From assembly GCF_038618305.1 (NCBI RefSeq), contig NZ_CP152017.1, positions 2,767,501 to 2,831,500 on the forward strand: DNA of 64,000 bases, read 5' to 3'. The stretch comes from Sporosarcina sp. FSL K6-2383. Its GTDB lineage: Bacteria > Bacillota > Bacilli > Bacillales_A > Planococcaceae. The first letter of the stretch is position 1. Every line of letters starts with the position of its first letter. The translations under genes were made by a program, and so were the position numbers. Of this stretch, positions 9,761 through 17,537 are shown in pieces. Below the pieces are notes generated by a model. The model was not told the DNA's origin and did not search any database. It saw nothing but the letters and a program-made list of their open reading frames with translations.

Positions 9761-9806
9761 AAAACGAGTGATGTATCATCTATTGAAAGATGACGCATCA
9801 CTCGTT
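9761..9806 (-). terminator. Rho-independent terminator of the manganese transporter operon
   Basis: AACGAGTGATG pairs perfectly with CATCACTCGTT, with an additional inner pairing (GATGATA-type), and the minus-strand stem is followed by a T-rich tail. Confidence 0.85.
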
Positions 9807-9812
9807 CATTTT

Positions 9813-10745
9813 TTATTTTCCTAATCCTTCAGCAATCATATCAGCATTCCATTTGATCATTTTGATATAGGTATCGCCATCACTACCAGCTTCCCCCAAT
9901 GAATCCGTAAATATTTTCCCATGGATCGGTACGCCTGTTTCCCGCGAGACCATCTCCATACTTCGGGGGTCCACGCTAGATTCCAAGAACAGTGCAGGTA
10001 CACCATCATCTTTAATGATACGAATGATACTCTTCAACTGCTCTGGGGTCCCTTCACTATGTGAATTGATTTCCCAAATGTAAGCAGCTTGGAAGTCGTA
10101 AGCAGCTGAGAAATATTTAAATGCCCCTTCGCTCGTGACAAGGATACGTTTTTCTTCTGGAATCGCTTGCGTCATGTCAAGGATTTCTTCATGAAGCTCC
10201 AGTAGCTTCGCGATATATCGTTCAGTGTTTTTATCATAGTCATCCGCATGGGTTGGATCATTTTTCTTCAATGCCTCACGAATATTTTCAACATATTGGA
10301 TACCATTTCGCACATCGAGCCACGCATGTGGATCCTCTTCATTCTTATGTTCATCAGAACTAAGATACATAGGTTCAACACCTTCACTGACCCGAACAAC
10401 ATTGTCGTCTGAAACTGATTTACCAGCCGTTTCAATCATTTCATTAAACCAAGCATTGCCTTCCTCCAAGTTCAAACCATTATAAAATATAATATCTGCA
10501 TCAGTTGTCAATACAAGATCTGCAGGAAGTGGGTCATAATTATGTGGATCTGATCCAATTGGCGCTAAACTATGCACCTCTACATGATCTCCTCCTACAT
10601 TTTTCACCATATCATAGATAATTGAATAAGTCGTGACAATTTCCAGCTTTCCACCTTGCTCTTTTGGTGAAGCTTCCCCCTGGCTACATGCAGCTACGAG
10701 TACTACAATCGCCATTGTCATGAATAGCGCTATCCATTTCTTCAT
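9813..10745 (-). CDS. mntA: Manganese ABC transporter substrate-binding lipoprotein
   Basis: 310-residue cluster 9 (ZnuA/TroA/MntC-like) solute-binding protein. A lipoprotein signal ends at LVAAC, giving lipidated Cys20. Metal ligands fit the Mn/Fe subgroup: His in GSDPHNYDPLP, His in EEDPHAWLDV, Glu in TSEGAFKYF, and Asp in LESSVDPRSME. There is no His-rich loop of the zinc type, which supports manganese rather than zinc. It is the third gene of an ATPase-permease-binding protein operon whose promoter carries MntR boxes. Confidence 0.92.
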   Translation of the reverse strand: MKKWIALFMTMAIVVLVAACSQGEASPKEQGGKLEIVTTYSIIYDMVKNVGGDHVEVHSLAPIGSDPHNYDPLPADLVLTTDADIIFYNGLNLEEGNAWFNEMIETAGKSVSDDNVVRVSEGVEPMYLSSDEHKNEEDPHAWLDVRNGIQYVENIREALKKNDPTHADDYDKNTERYIAKLLELHEEILDMTQAIPEEKRILVTSEGAFKYFSAAYDFQAAYIWEINSHSEGTPEQLKSIIRIIKDDGVPALFLESSVDPRSMEMVSRETGVPIHGKIFTDSLGEAGSDGDTYIKMIKWNADMIAEGLGK

Positions 10746-10762
10746 TTAAAATCTCCTCTCAA

Positions 10763-11623
10763 TCATACCGTCATTGTTATTTTCCGTTTCGTTCGAATAC
10801 TTCGCACTAAAATTCCTTGTTTTGGTGAAAACAATAAGGAAAAAATAAATAATCCTGTCGCCATAAGAACAATCGTTGCACCGGATGCAAGATTATAAGT
10901 AAAGCTCAAATACAATCCACCTATCGCAGAAACTGCACCGAAAAGTGCTGACAAACCAATCATCACTGATAAGCGATCTGTCAATAAGTATGCTGTCGAA
11001 GCCGGCGTAATAAGCATCGCAACAACGAGGATAATACCGACTGTTTGTAACGATGCAACTGTTACAAGTGTCAACAACGTCATCAAGAAATAGTGAATCC
11101 ACTTTGTCGGTAAACCGTAAGCTTCCGCCATAATGGGGTCGAAAGAGCTGACCAGCAATTCTTTATAGAAAAGATAAACACTACCTAAGACGATCACTCC
11201 AATAATAAGCGTAATCCACATATCTGAAGGTCTTACTGCTAATACATTACCAAATAAAATATGATATAAATCTGAGCTACTCTTGAGGGCCGTAATTAGT
11301 AAAATTCCCAAAGCGAACGCTGCCGTGAAAACAATTCCAATAGAGGAATCATTTTTCACCCGACTATTTTGACTGATGAAACCAATCCCTACAGCTGTTA
11401 GGATACCTGTCGCTACTGCTCCGATGAAGAAATTGATGCCCAATATATATGAGATGGCGACGCCAGGCAAAACGGCATGCGAAATCGCATCTCCCATCAG
11501 TGCCATCCCACGTAATATGATAAAACACCCAATAACTCCACAAATCACACCGACCATTACAGATGTCAGTAAAGCCTTTTGTAAAAATCCATACTCCATT
11601 ACAGAGTTCAAAAAATTCATCAT
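10763..11623 (-). CDS. Manganese ABC transporter permease
   Basis: 286-residue ABC-3 family permease with about eight or nine hydrophobic helices. The coupling-helix region GDAISHAVLPGVAISYILG near residues 44-62 is typical of the family. A single permease is present here, whereas Bacillus subtilis has two (MntC and MntD); a homodimer is implied. It overlaps the upstream ATPase by 4 nt and precedes the binding protein by 17 nt. Confidence 0.92.
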   Translation of the reverse strand: MMNFLNSVMEYGFLQKALLTSVMVGVICGVIGCFIILRGMALMGDAISHAVLPGVAISYILGINFFIGAVATGILTAVGIGFISQNSRVKNDSSIGIVFTAAFALGILLITALKSSSDLYHILFGNVLAVRPSDMWITLIIGVIVLGSVYLFYKELLVSSFDPIMAEAYGLPTKWIHYFLMTLLTLVTVASLQTVGIILVVAMLITPASTAYLLTDRLSVMIGLSALFGAVSAIGGLYLSFTYNLASGATIVLMATGLFIFSLLFSPKQGILVRSIRTKRKITMTV

Positions 11624-12363
11624 GTTGTCATCACCATTTCTTCCAAAAAGGATAACTGCCCGCCATAAGCTTTGGCAATATTACGTGGCGTAAACACTTC
11701 CTTCACATCTCCACTTGATATCAGCACCTTATTCAACAATAAAAGCTCATCAAAATATTTTTCTGCTTTACTTAAATCATGGTGAACAACAATAATTGTT
11801 TTCCCTTCATCCCTTAACTCCTTTAAAATCCTGACAATCACTTCTTCACTTACCACATCAATCCCTACAAACGGTTCATCAAGCAGAAATAGATCCGCCT
11901 GCTGAGCGAGCGCACGTGCCAAGAAAACTCTTTGTTGCTGCCCCCCAGATAATTCACCAATTTGTCTTTCCTGGAATGCTAACATATCTACCTTTTCCAG
12001 ACATTTCAGTGCCAATTCCTTTTCTTTCCTACCCGGTCTCTTCAGTAAACTAACAGAAGGATACGTACCAATCAGAACGGTTTCTTTCACCCGTATCGGA
12101 AAATCCCAGTCAATCGCACTTCGTTGCGGAACGTAAGCAATCCGTTTACGCACTTCTTTCAATGAGGAACCAAGGATGTTGATTTCACCCGAATCTTTTG
12201 GAATCAAGTTCAGAATGGCTTTCAACAAAGTAGACTTACCCGCTCCATTCGGGCCGATAATCCCAATTGATTTCCCTGTCGGTATGGTAAACCCAATATC
12301 ATGCAGCACTTCTTTTTCGTAATACGACGCATGTAAGTTCGATACAGTCATTGCGTTTTTCAT
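11620..12363 (-). CDS. mntB: Manganese ABC transporter ATP-binding protein
   Basis: 247-residue ABC ATPase that energises metal import at the inner face of the membrane. Walker A GPNGAGKST is at residues 37-45, the signature LSGGQQQR near 138, Walker B LFLLDEPF near 159, and the switch His in VVHHD near 190. A longer frame exists, but GGAGGTG eight bases before the ATG at 12363 makes this start clear. It is the first gene of the mnt operon, directly downstream of three MntR-type operators. Confidence 0.93.
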   Translation of the reverse strand: MKNAMTVSNLHASYYEKEVLHDIGFTIPTGKSIGIIGPNGAGKSTLLKAILNLIPKDSGEINILGSSLKEVRKRIAYVPQRSAIDWDFPIRVKETVLIGTYPSVSLLKRPGRKEKELALKCLEKVDMLAFQERQIGELSGGQQQRVFLARALAQQADLFLLDEPFVGIDVVSEEVIVRILKELRDEGKTIIVVHHDLSKAEKYFDELLLLNKVLISSGDVKEVFTPRNIAKAYGGQLSFLEEMVMTT

Positions 12364-12400
12364 TTCACGGCACCTCCATATAGCTATTGATATGCAATAA

Positions 12401-12416
12401 GTTTCCTTAAGGCAAC
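12401..12416 (-). promoter_or_regulatory. MntR operator 1
   Basis: The minus strand reads GTTGCCTTAAGGAAAC, matching 15 of 16 bases of the Bacillus MntR box TTTGCCTTAAGGAAAC. It lies about 40 nt upstream of the mntB start codon. Confidence 0.85.
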
Positions 12417-12432
12417 TTGTAATGTAAATTTT

Positions 12433-12448
12433 TTTGCCCTCAGGAAAC
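12433..12448. promoter_or_regulatory. MntR operator 2
   Basis: The plus strand reads TTTGCCCTCAGGAAAC, which matches the MntR box at 14 of 16 bases. It is inverted relative to box 1, with centres 32 nt apart. Confidence 0.75.
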
Positions 12449-12479
12449 TTTATAGGCAAAAAAAATGAAGTCAATTATT

Positions 12480-12495
12480 CTTTCCCGCAGGAAAC
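12480..12495. promoter_or_regulatory. MntR operator 3
   Basis: The plus strand reads CTTTCCCGCAGGAAAC, keeping the AGGAAAC half and a weaker CC half. It lies just downstream of the predicted -10 of the mnt promoter, where repressor binding would block initiation or early elongation. Confidence 0.6.
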
Positions 12496-12506
12496 TTTCT
12501 GTCTTT

Positions 12507-12535
12507 ATAGTAAAAGATTCATGATGAAATGTAAA
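12507..12535 (-). promoter_or_regulatory. Sigma-A promoter of the mnt operon
   Basis: On the minus strand TTTACA (12530-12535) and TACTAT (12507-12512) are separated by exactly 17 bases. Transcription would start near 12500, next to MntR operator 3. Confidence 0.6.
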
Positions 12536-12575
12536 GCAAAAGTTTTTTATGGCTAGAAGTGAAGTGATGGACGAG

Positions 12576-12979
12576 GAACTCAGCTACCTATTTCGAAAAC
12601 TGAGCTACCTTTTTACTGAACTGGACTACCTATTCTAGAAACTCGACTACCGCTTGGAAACTCGGCTACCCATTTCGCGAACTGAGCTACCTTTTTACCG
12701 AACTCGACTACCTATTCTAGAAACTCGACTACCGCTCGGAAACTCAGCTACCTATTTCGAGAACTCAGCTACCTTTTTACCGAACTGGACTACCTATTCT
12801 AGAAACTCGACTACCGCTTGGAAACTCGGCTACCCATTTCGCGAACTGAGCTACCTTTTTACCGAACTCGACTACCTATTCTAGAAACTGGACTACCACT
12901 CGGAAACTCAGCTACCTATTTCGAGAACTCAGCTACCTTTTTACCGAACTGGACTACCTATTCTAGAAACTCGACTACC
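12576..12979. repeat. Higher-order tandem repeat, 20 copies of a 13-nt core, 164-nt super-period
   Basis: Twenty copies of a core close to RAACTSRRCTACC are separated by 6- or 8-nt spacers. Four cores make an 82-nt unit and eight cores make a 164-nt unit; identical core types recur at 12618, 12782 and 12946, exactly 164 nt apart. About 2.5 super-units are present. Spacers are of a few classes, and some create perfect palindromes with the next core (TTCTAGAA, TTCGCGAA). An open frame of 76 codons within it has no ribosome binding site and is rejected. The repeat lies between the mnt promoter and the terminator of the next gene. Confidence 0.9.
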
Positions 12980-12986
12980 GCAAAGT

Positions 12987-13029
12987 AATAAAAAAAATGA
13001 GGACACCATTGTCTTGGCATCCTCATTTC
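12987..13029 (-). terminator. Rho-independent terminator of the 13045-14307 gene
   Basis: Minus strand AATGAGGA-GCC pairs with GG-TCCTCATT around an 8-nt loop, followed by eight T. Confidence 0.8.
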
Positions 13030-13044
13030 CCACTACGATTCATT

Positions 13045-14307
13045 TCATAAATCACTCAACGAAATAACTTCTCCCGTCACTCCATCCACCGCTTCTGCCG
13101 CATCCAGCAGTCCACACAAAATATATTTCCCTGTCAATTCATCATAAACGTAAGTTGGATCTAGTGAAATATAAGAAATCATTTTCTCAAATGCTTCGTC
13201 ATGTGTAACAACGGCCTGTTCCGCTGGGGCAAAGGTGTCGAATATCTCCATCATCGCTCCGTTATCTACAAAATTTAAGACAGACATATTGTCCGGTTGG
13301 ATGAATACAACCACTTTACGATTAAACACCGTCGAGTTCTCCGTCATAAACCTGCAATGAGCCTCGATAAAATGCTCTTGTCGTCGAAGTTCTGCAAGCT
13401 GCCATTTTCCCGATTCTTGTGGGTATTCTGATCGTAAGACATCACGTACGACCTCTTTACTGCGCTCGATTTGCTCGTCAGTCAACAGCAGTTTATCACC
13501 AACACCGACATGACCAAATGCTTCTTCGGCAGTTGATTCAGAAACAAGGATTAGTTCTTCACGTTTGAATGTTTGTTTAAGCGGATGATCCCATTCCAAT
13601 ACTTCGTTCACTTTAATAATTGTCCGTTCATGTTCAAAAAACGGAATGACTCGTTGACCAACCACTGTCACAAATATTTCTTCCATCGCATAGGCCGAAA
13701 CGAATCGATTTTCTAGTTCAGATGGAAAGTTCACGAGTTGCAACTGCTTTTTTACAAGCTGTTCGATTTCTTCCAGCGTTAGCGTGAATGCAGATTTCTC
13801 GATATCCTCCTTACGTGGAACAGTGCCATATCTTGAATAGGAAGTAAGTTTACCCATTTCATCGAATTTCACATTCATCAAAAAACCTGGCGACATTCTA
13901 ACGCCTTCTATATCCATTTCAAAGTGAAATTCATCATCACTCGCTTGCGTGAGTTTAAAATCAACCCCAAACTTCAGCCCCGTTTGCTTTTCAAGCCAAA
14001 CCGCTACTTCTCCTGGTGTTTTCTCTACAAATGGCGCTATCGTTGAAAATGATTGCCTCTGGGTAAAAATAACACTATCAAAGCGCTGCTCTTGAATATT
14101 ATATTCAATACATGCAGTACCTTCTGGATTCATATCTTCTTCTACGGGCTCGTTCAATTCTTTCGGAAACCACTCCATATTGAAAACATAATATGCTTCA
14201 CCTTTTGTATTCCTAAGTTTAGAAATCGAATGCCTCTCCAACTTATATGCATCCAATCCAAACTTCACATGCGCGTCATCAGCAATCCGTTGTAATCTCT
14301 CGTCCAT
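13045..14307 (-). CDS. Hypothetical protein with YcdB/YcdC-like repeats (tentative)
   Basis: 420-residue acidic protein without signal peptide or transmembrane segment. It appears to contain two related halves with motifs such as YYVFNMEW, GFLMNVKFDEMGKLTSYSRYG and a C-terminal YDELTGKYILCGLLDAAEAVDGVTGEVI. That ending recalls the YcdB/YcdC (PepSY-like) repeats of Bacillus, which is a tentative match from memory. ATG start with AAAAGGGTGGAAG upstream. It is followed by its own terminator and preceded on the same strand by the GIY-YIG gene, separated by another terminator. Function unknown. Confidence 0.6.
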   Translation of the reverse strand: MDERLQRIADDAHVKFGLDAYKLERHSISKLRNTKGEAYYVFNMEWFPKELNEPVEEDMNPEGTACIEYNIQEQRFDSVIFTQRQSFSTIAPFVEKTPGEVAVWLEKQTGLKFGVDFKLTQASDDEFHFEMDIEGVRMSPGFLMNVKFDEMGKLTSYSRYGTVPRKEDIEKSAFTLTLEEIEQLVKKQLQLVNFPSELENRFVSAYAMEEIFVTVVGQRVIPFFEHERTIIKVNEVLEWDHPLKQTFKREELILVSESTAEEAFGHVGVGDKLLLTDEQIERSKEVVRDVLRSEYPQESGKWQLAELRRQEHFIEAHCRFMTENSTVFNRKVVVFIQPDNMSVLNFVDNGAMMEIFDTFAPAEQAVVTHDEAFEKMISYISLDPTYVYDELTGKYILCGLLDAAEAVDGVTGEVISLSDL

Positions 14308-14340
14308 GCTTCCACCCTTTTCTTATGTATATAGTCAAAA

Positions 14341-14371
14341 AGAAAAAGCCGATTGCACAAGGCAGTCAGCT
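14341..14371 (-). terminator. Probable terminator of the GIY-YIG gene
   Basis: Minus strand AGCTGACTGC, loop CTTGT, GCAATCGGCT form a stem with one mismatch and one wobble, followed by TTTTTCTTTTT. Confidence 0.65.
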
Positions 14372-14382
14372 CAGATTCAAGT

Positions 14383-14757
14383 TCAGTCAAAAAATACTTT
14401 ATCGACGTTATATTTCGCACGTTGCGTATTCACAATATACGTTTCGTAAATTTCCCGTTCCATCGGATCTTCAACGATGATAACAGAAATCTGCTTAACC
14501 TCATCACGATGATTTTTAATCGGTGACACAGTGTCTTCAAAATGCTTCTTGACACGCTGACGAAGTTTACGTGCTTTCCCCGCAAACAGCAATTCATCTT
14601 TATTATTATAAAATAAAATGATGCCGCCTTTATCACGTGGAATTTCATGTAAATCAATAAAGCCATAAATCGGTTTAATCGGCGCAACACCTGGAGCCAT
14701 TTCTTGTTTACGTTGCACAATTGTTATATCTGCATTTGGCACTGTAATTGTAATCAA
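14383..14757 (-). CDS. Stand-alone UvrC N-terminal-like GIY-YIG protein
   Basis: 124-residue protein whose residues about 40-120 match the GIY-YIG endonuclease fold as found in the N-terminus of UvrC. A degenerate first motif GGIILFYNN and second motif LLFAGKARKLRQRVKKHF keep the catalytic Arg region. The C-terminal Glu (METI-like MEREIYETYIV) and the AKYNV end match UvrC. No UvrBC helix-hairpin-helix or RNase H-like half is present, so it is not a truncated uvrC by length. Bacillus has a similar small protein annotated as putative excinuclease (YurQ type, from memory). A repair role is inferred only. Confidence 0.75.
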   Translation of the reverse strand: MITITVPNADITIVQRKQEMAPGVAPIKPIYGFIDLHEIPRDKGGIILFYNNKDELLFAGKARKLRQRVKKHFEDTVSPIKNHRDEVKQISVIIVEDPMEREIYETYIVNTQRAKYNVDKVFFD

Positions 14758-14927
14758 TTCAACTTCACGTCCTCTTCTAATCTGAACTTAAATGGTATCA
14801 TAAAACCGTTTAAAAAGCGAAGGATGATGTAAAATTAGCTTGACCCATGAAAATAAAATACCTTCCACTTTTAAAAAATGTATTCTACTCTTCTAAATAC
14901 ATTATTAAAGAAAATTATCTAAAAACA

Positions 14928-14956
14928 TTGACCTTTCTTTCATCTTCATGTAAAGT
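14928..14956 (+). promoter_or_regulatory. Candidate sigma-A promoter of the T-box transcript
   Basis: TTGACC (14928-14933) and TAAAGT (14951-14956) are 17 bases apart, placing the start near 14963, just upstream of the first conserved T-box segment. The -10 is only a moderate match. Confidence 0.5.
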
Positions 14957-14971
14957 ACACTCTAATAACTA

Positions 14972-15283
14972 ATAAGCGTTGAAGAGAAAAGTAAAGTACA
15001 TGGGATTTCTTACAGAAAGCTTCGGTAGCTGAAAAGAAGCAGAAAGACCCTACTTGAACAATGGCCTCTGAGCTCTGCGTTGAACATGCAAGTTGATTGC
15101 ATTAGTAGATCCGCAGCGGGAATTGGTACCCGTTATCCATATCACAGTATAAAATCCATCATGATAGGATTTTGTACTTGCCGAGGTTGTCTATGTGAAT
15201 AGGCAACGAAAAAAGGTGGTCACACGAGTATGCATCTCGTCCTTTTCAATCATTGAATGATTGAAAAGGACGAGATTTTTTGT
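14972..15283 (+). ncRNA. T-box riboswitch, probable methionine specifier
   Basis: All landmarks of a tRNA-sensing T-box leader are in order. A K-turn/loop E segment (TGAAGAG...AGTA) is at about 14979-14993. The distal Stem I motifs AGAAAG and GGTAGCTG lie at 15014-15031. The specifier loop GAACAATGGCC is at 15055-15065, a GCGGGA..CCCGTTA stem III follows at 15115-15136, the T-box core GGTGGTCAC is at 15215-15223, and a terminator follows at 15236-15283. Helix AAGTA/TACTT frames the specifier loop. ATG at 15061-15063 is the best specifier, and the variable T in TGGT fits the A73 discriminator of tRNA-Met. CAA (Gln) is the main alternative reading. It controls the SAM hydroxide adenosyltransferase gene at 15324. 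Confidence 0.88.
15236..15283 (+). terminator. T-box regulatory terminator
   Basis: CTCGTCCTTTTCAATCA pairs with TGATTGAAAAGGACGAG, followed by T6. The 5' arm overlaps sequence that would form the antiterminator with the T-box core. Confidence 0.9.
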
Positions 15284-15323
15284 TTTTTAATTTCATATAA
15301 TAAAAATACGAGGAGTGTTTACT

Positions 15324-16184
15324 ATGACGACAGGTTTATTAGTTTTTCAGTCAGATTTTGGTAAAAGTGATGGGGCTGTTAGTGCGATGCATGGTGTGGC
15401 AAACTCCGTTCAACGTGGGATTCCTATTTATGAAATTACACATCAGATTCCTCAATATAATATTTGGGAAGCTTCTTATCGTTTATTGCAAGCAATTAGC
15501 TATTGGCCCGACAATACCATTTTTGTATCAATCGTCGACCCAGGCGTAGGTTCAGAACGACGTGGGATTGTCGCCAAAACTGTCAACAACCACTATATCG
15601 TGACACCAGACAATGGCACATTAACACATGTTGCACAATTCATCGGCATTAGCGAAGTGAGAGAAATTGACGAAACGGTCAATCGCCTTCCAAACTCTGG
15701 TGAATCCCATACATTCCACGGACGTGATATTTTCGCCTATACAGGTGCACGACTTGCTACGGATGTTATCCAATTTGAAGATGTCGGACCAATTCTCGAC
15801 ACAAAAAAGATAATTGCTTTGCCTTTGAAAACATCTAAAATTATTGATGAAATCATCACAGGAAATGTTGACATTATCGATAGACCTTTTGGTAACCTGT
15901 GGACCAATATTAGCCGAGCCCAATTCAAAGAAATTGCCAAGCAGCATGGCGACTCATTTGAAGTGGCAATTACGACAGATGGCCGTACCATTTACAACAA
16001 CATCATGACATTTGGACGATCCTTTGCAGATTTACACATTGGTGAACCACTCGTCTATGTCAATTCGCTTGACAATATTGGAATCGCCATCAACCAAGGT
16101 TCATTTGCAGATGCCTACCGTATTGGAACGGGAACTAATTGGCAAGTTACCATTCGCAAAGCACCGCGGATTTTTTATGAATGA
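15324..16184 (+). CDS. SAM hydroxide adenosyltransferase (DUF62, chlorinase/fluorinase fold)
   Basis: 286-residue member of the SAM-dependent halogenase-like family. Most bacterial members hydrolyse S-adenosylmethionine to adenosine and methionine. Typical motifs are FQSDFGKSDG at about 8-17, DPGVGSERRGI near 73, TPDNGTLTHV near 96, and TFHGRDIFAY near 130 with the His/Asp/Arg groups of hydroxide adenosyltransferases. The C-terminal beta domain carries NIGIAINQGSFADAY. Start ATG at 15324 has AGGAG eight bases upstream; an in-frame GTG at 15315 overlaps that site and is not used. The T-box leader implies induction when the cognate tRNA, probably tRNA-Met, is uncharged. Confidence 0.92.
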   Translation: MTTGLLVFQSDFGKSDGAVSAMHGVANSVQRGIPIYEITHQIPQYNIWEASYRLLQAISYWPDNTIFVSIVDPGVGSERRGIVAKTVNNHYIVTPDNGTLTHVAQFIGISEVREIDETVNRLPNSGESHTFHGRDIFAYTGARLATDVIQFEDVGPILDTKKIIALPLKTSKIIDEIITGNVDIIDRPFGNLWTNISRAQFKEIAKQHGDSFEVAITTDGRTIYNNIMTFGRSFADLHIGEPLVYVNSLDNIGIAINQGSFADAYRIGTGTNWQVTIRKAPRIFYE

Positions 16185-16206
16185 CCCCTGGGATTCAAAT
16201 GAATGT

Positions 16207-16252
16207 TAAAAGGTGAGCATTTGCTTTTATCATCAAACACTCACCTTTTTTA
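16207..16252 (+). terminator. Rho-independent terminator after the SAM hydrolase gene
   Basis: AAAGGTGAG pairs with CTCACCTTT around a 22-nt loop, followed by T6. Confidence 0.75.
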
Positions 16253-16292
16253 TAATAATGGGACGAATATAAAAGTAATTAGCTAATCGGCC

Positions 16293-16727
16293 TCACCCTA
16301 GCAACTGCTTATCAATATTTTCATAATCCCCATTCCCGCCAAAAATTTTAACCAATTGCTGCTTTGCATTATCTTTCACATCATCATCAATATGCTGAAT
16401 GATTTTCATAACAGCCGCAGCAATCACACTGGCATCATCCACAAGACCTACCACAGGGATGAAATCAGGGATGAGATCGACTGGGAAAATCAGATAACTG
16501 AGTGCACCTACGACGATCATTTTTGATGATTTAGGTACCGATGGACTTTTCGCTGTGTAAAATAACAGCAAACTGTAATAGATAGTCTGCTTTCCAGCCT
16601 GTTTACCGTAGTTCTTAACCTTGTCCCAAAACTTTTTATCTGAATAATGGTTGTCAGTTGTTGCCATTTGTGATTCTGGATCAAAGTTCTTCATTTTCTC
16701 TTCATGCTTCTGCTGTTTATCTAACAT
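16293..16727 (-). CDS. YkvA/DUF1232 family membrane protein
   Basis: 144-residue protein. The DUF1232 signature ALSYLIFPVDLIPDFIPVVGLVDDASVI is a pair of hydrophobic segments at about residues 80-107, with the conserved YLxxPxDLIPDxIPxxGxxDD pattern. The N-terminus is hydrophilic (MLDKQQKHEEKMKN) and the C-terminus charged. An AGGAGG-like site (GGGAGGT) precedes the ATG. Function of the family is unknown; it appears to be a monocistronic gene. Confidence 0.85.
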   Translation of the reverse strand: MLDKQQKHEEKMKNFDPESQMATTDNHYSDKKFWDKVKNYGKQAGKQTIYYSLLLFYTAKSPSVPKSSKMIVVGALSYLIFPVDLIPDFIPVVGLVDDASVIAAAVMKIIQHIDDDVKDNAKQQLVKIFGGNGDYENIDKQLLG

Positions 16728-16876
16728 AATATAACCTCCCGGATAAGCACTTAGTACATTAATTCTACATGGAACCTACCATAAAGTCATTTGTTAGCTC
16801 AGTGCTAATCCTCTTCTTTTTTCGTTCCCTCCTTCATACGATGAACTATTCTAATGAAAAGAGAGGACATCTATTT

Positions 16877-17491
16877 ATGGAACTTCCTGTTTCAATTGTT
16901 ACAAAGAAATTGCCTCACCCAACAACAAAAGTAACTGTCTATTACCCTGTTGTTGTCCATTTACCGAATACCCATGTACAAAGTAAAATCAATCATGCCA
17001 TCGTAACAACTTTAAACAATATACTTATCGAACAAAGTTACTATAAACCCGAACTCGTGGAATTATTGGCCTATTTCGAACTGAAAACCAACCAACGTGG
17101 CCTGCTCAGCTTAAATCTCATCGTCTATTCATTTACAGGCGGTGCACATGGTACAACTATTATTAAATCACTGACGTTTGATACAAAAACAGGAAAACAA
17201 TACGAGTTAAAAGAGTTATTCAAACCTGGTAGTGATTACGTAAAACAGTTATCGGATATTATTAGACAACGCATCAAGGATTGGAATATAGAATTGTTGG
17301 ATCCGCCATTTAAAGAAATTCGCAGTGACCAAGACTTCTATATCGCAGATACGACACTCGTCATCTACTTTCAGCAATACGAAATCACAGCGGGCGTCTG
17401 GGGATTCCCGTATTTCCCAATACCGATTTTGGACCTTGCAGATATTATCCAACCAGATGGACCACTTGATCGAATGATGGCCTTCACATGA
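16877..17491 (+). CDS. DUF3298/DUF4163 protein, RsiV C-domain-like
   Basis: 204-residue protein with a DUF4163-like N-terminal half and DUF3298 C-terminal half. Visible landmarks are FTGGAHGTTIIKSLTFD near 94, the LKELFKPGSDYVKQLSDIIRQRI segment, and the final YFPIPILDLADII typical of the family. The same fold forms the extracytoplasmic lysozyme-binding part of the anti-sigma factor RsiV. The start at 16877 is chosen because GAGAGGAC lies eight bases upstream. A frame extending to 16769 would add a hydrophobic leader but has no ribosome binding site, so an exported form cannot be excluded. Confidence 0.78.
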   Translation: MELPVSIVTKKLPHPTTKVTVYYPVVVHLPNTHVQSKINHAIVTTLNNILIEQSYYKPELVELLAYFELKTNQRGLLSLNLIVYSFTGGAHGTTIIKSLTFDTKTGKQYELKELFKPGSDYVKQLSDIIRQRIKDWNIELLDPPFKEIRSDQDFYIADTTLVIYFQQYEITAGVWGFPYFPIPILDLADIIQPDGPLDRMMAFT

Positions 17492-17493
17492 TA

Positions 17494-17530
17494 AAAGCCT
17501 GTTGCTAAACATCAGCAACAGGCTCTTTCT
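17494..17530. terminator. Terminator between convergent genes
   Basis: AGCCTGTTGCT and AGCAACAGGCT form a perfect 11-bp stem with a 7-nt loop, flanked by AAAA and TTTCTT. Confidence 0.8.
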
Positions 17531-17537
17531 TACAATT

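Noticed and set aside
12654..12884. Open frame of 76 codons inside the tandem repeat array
   Set aside because: It follows the repeat period, has no ribosome binding site, and its repetitive peptide is a product of the DNA repeat.
12576..12979. CRISPR array
   Set aside because: Cores are short (13 nt) and variable, spacers are 6-8 nt and recur, and no cas genes are nearby. It is a nested tandem repeat.
16769..16876. Longer start for the DUF3298 gene with a hydrophobic leader
   Set aside because: No ribosome binding site precedes the ATG at 16769, while the ATG at 16877 has GAGAGGAC. An exported form cannot be excluded but is not favoured.
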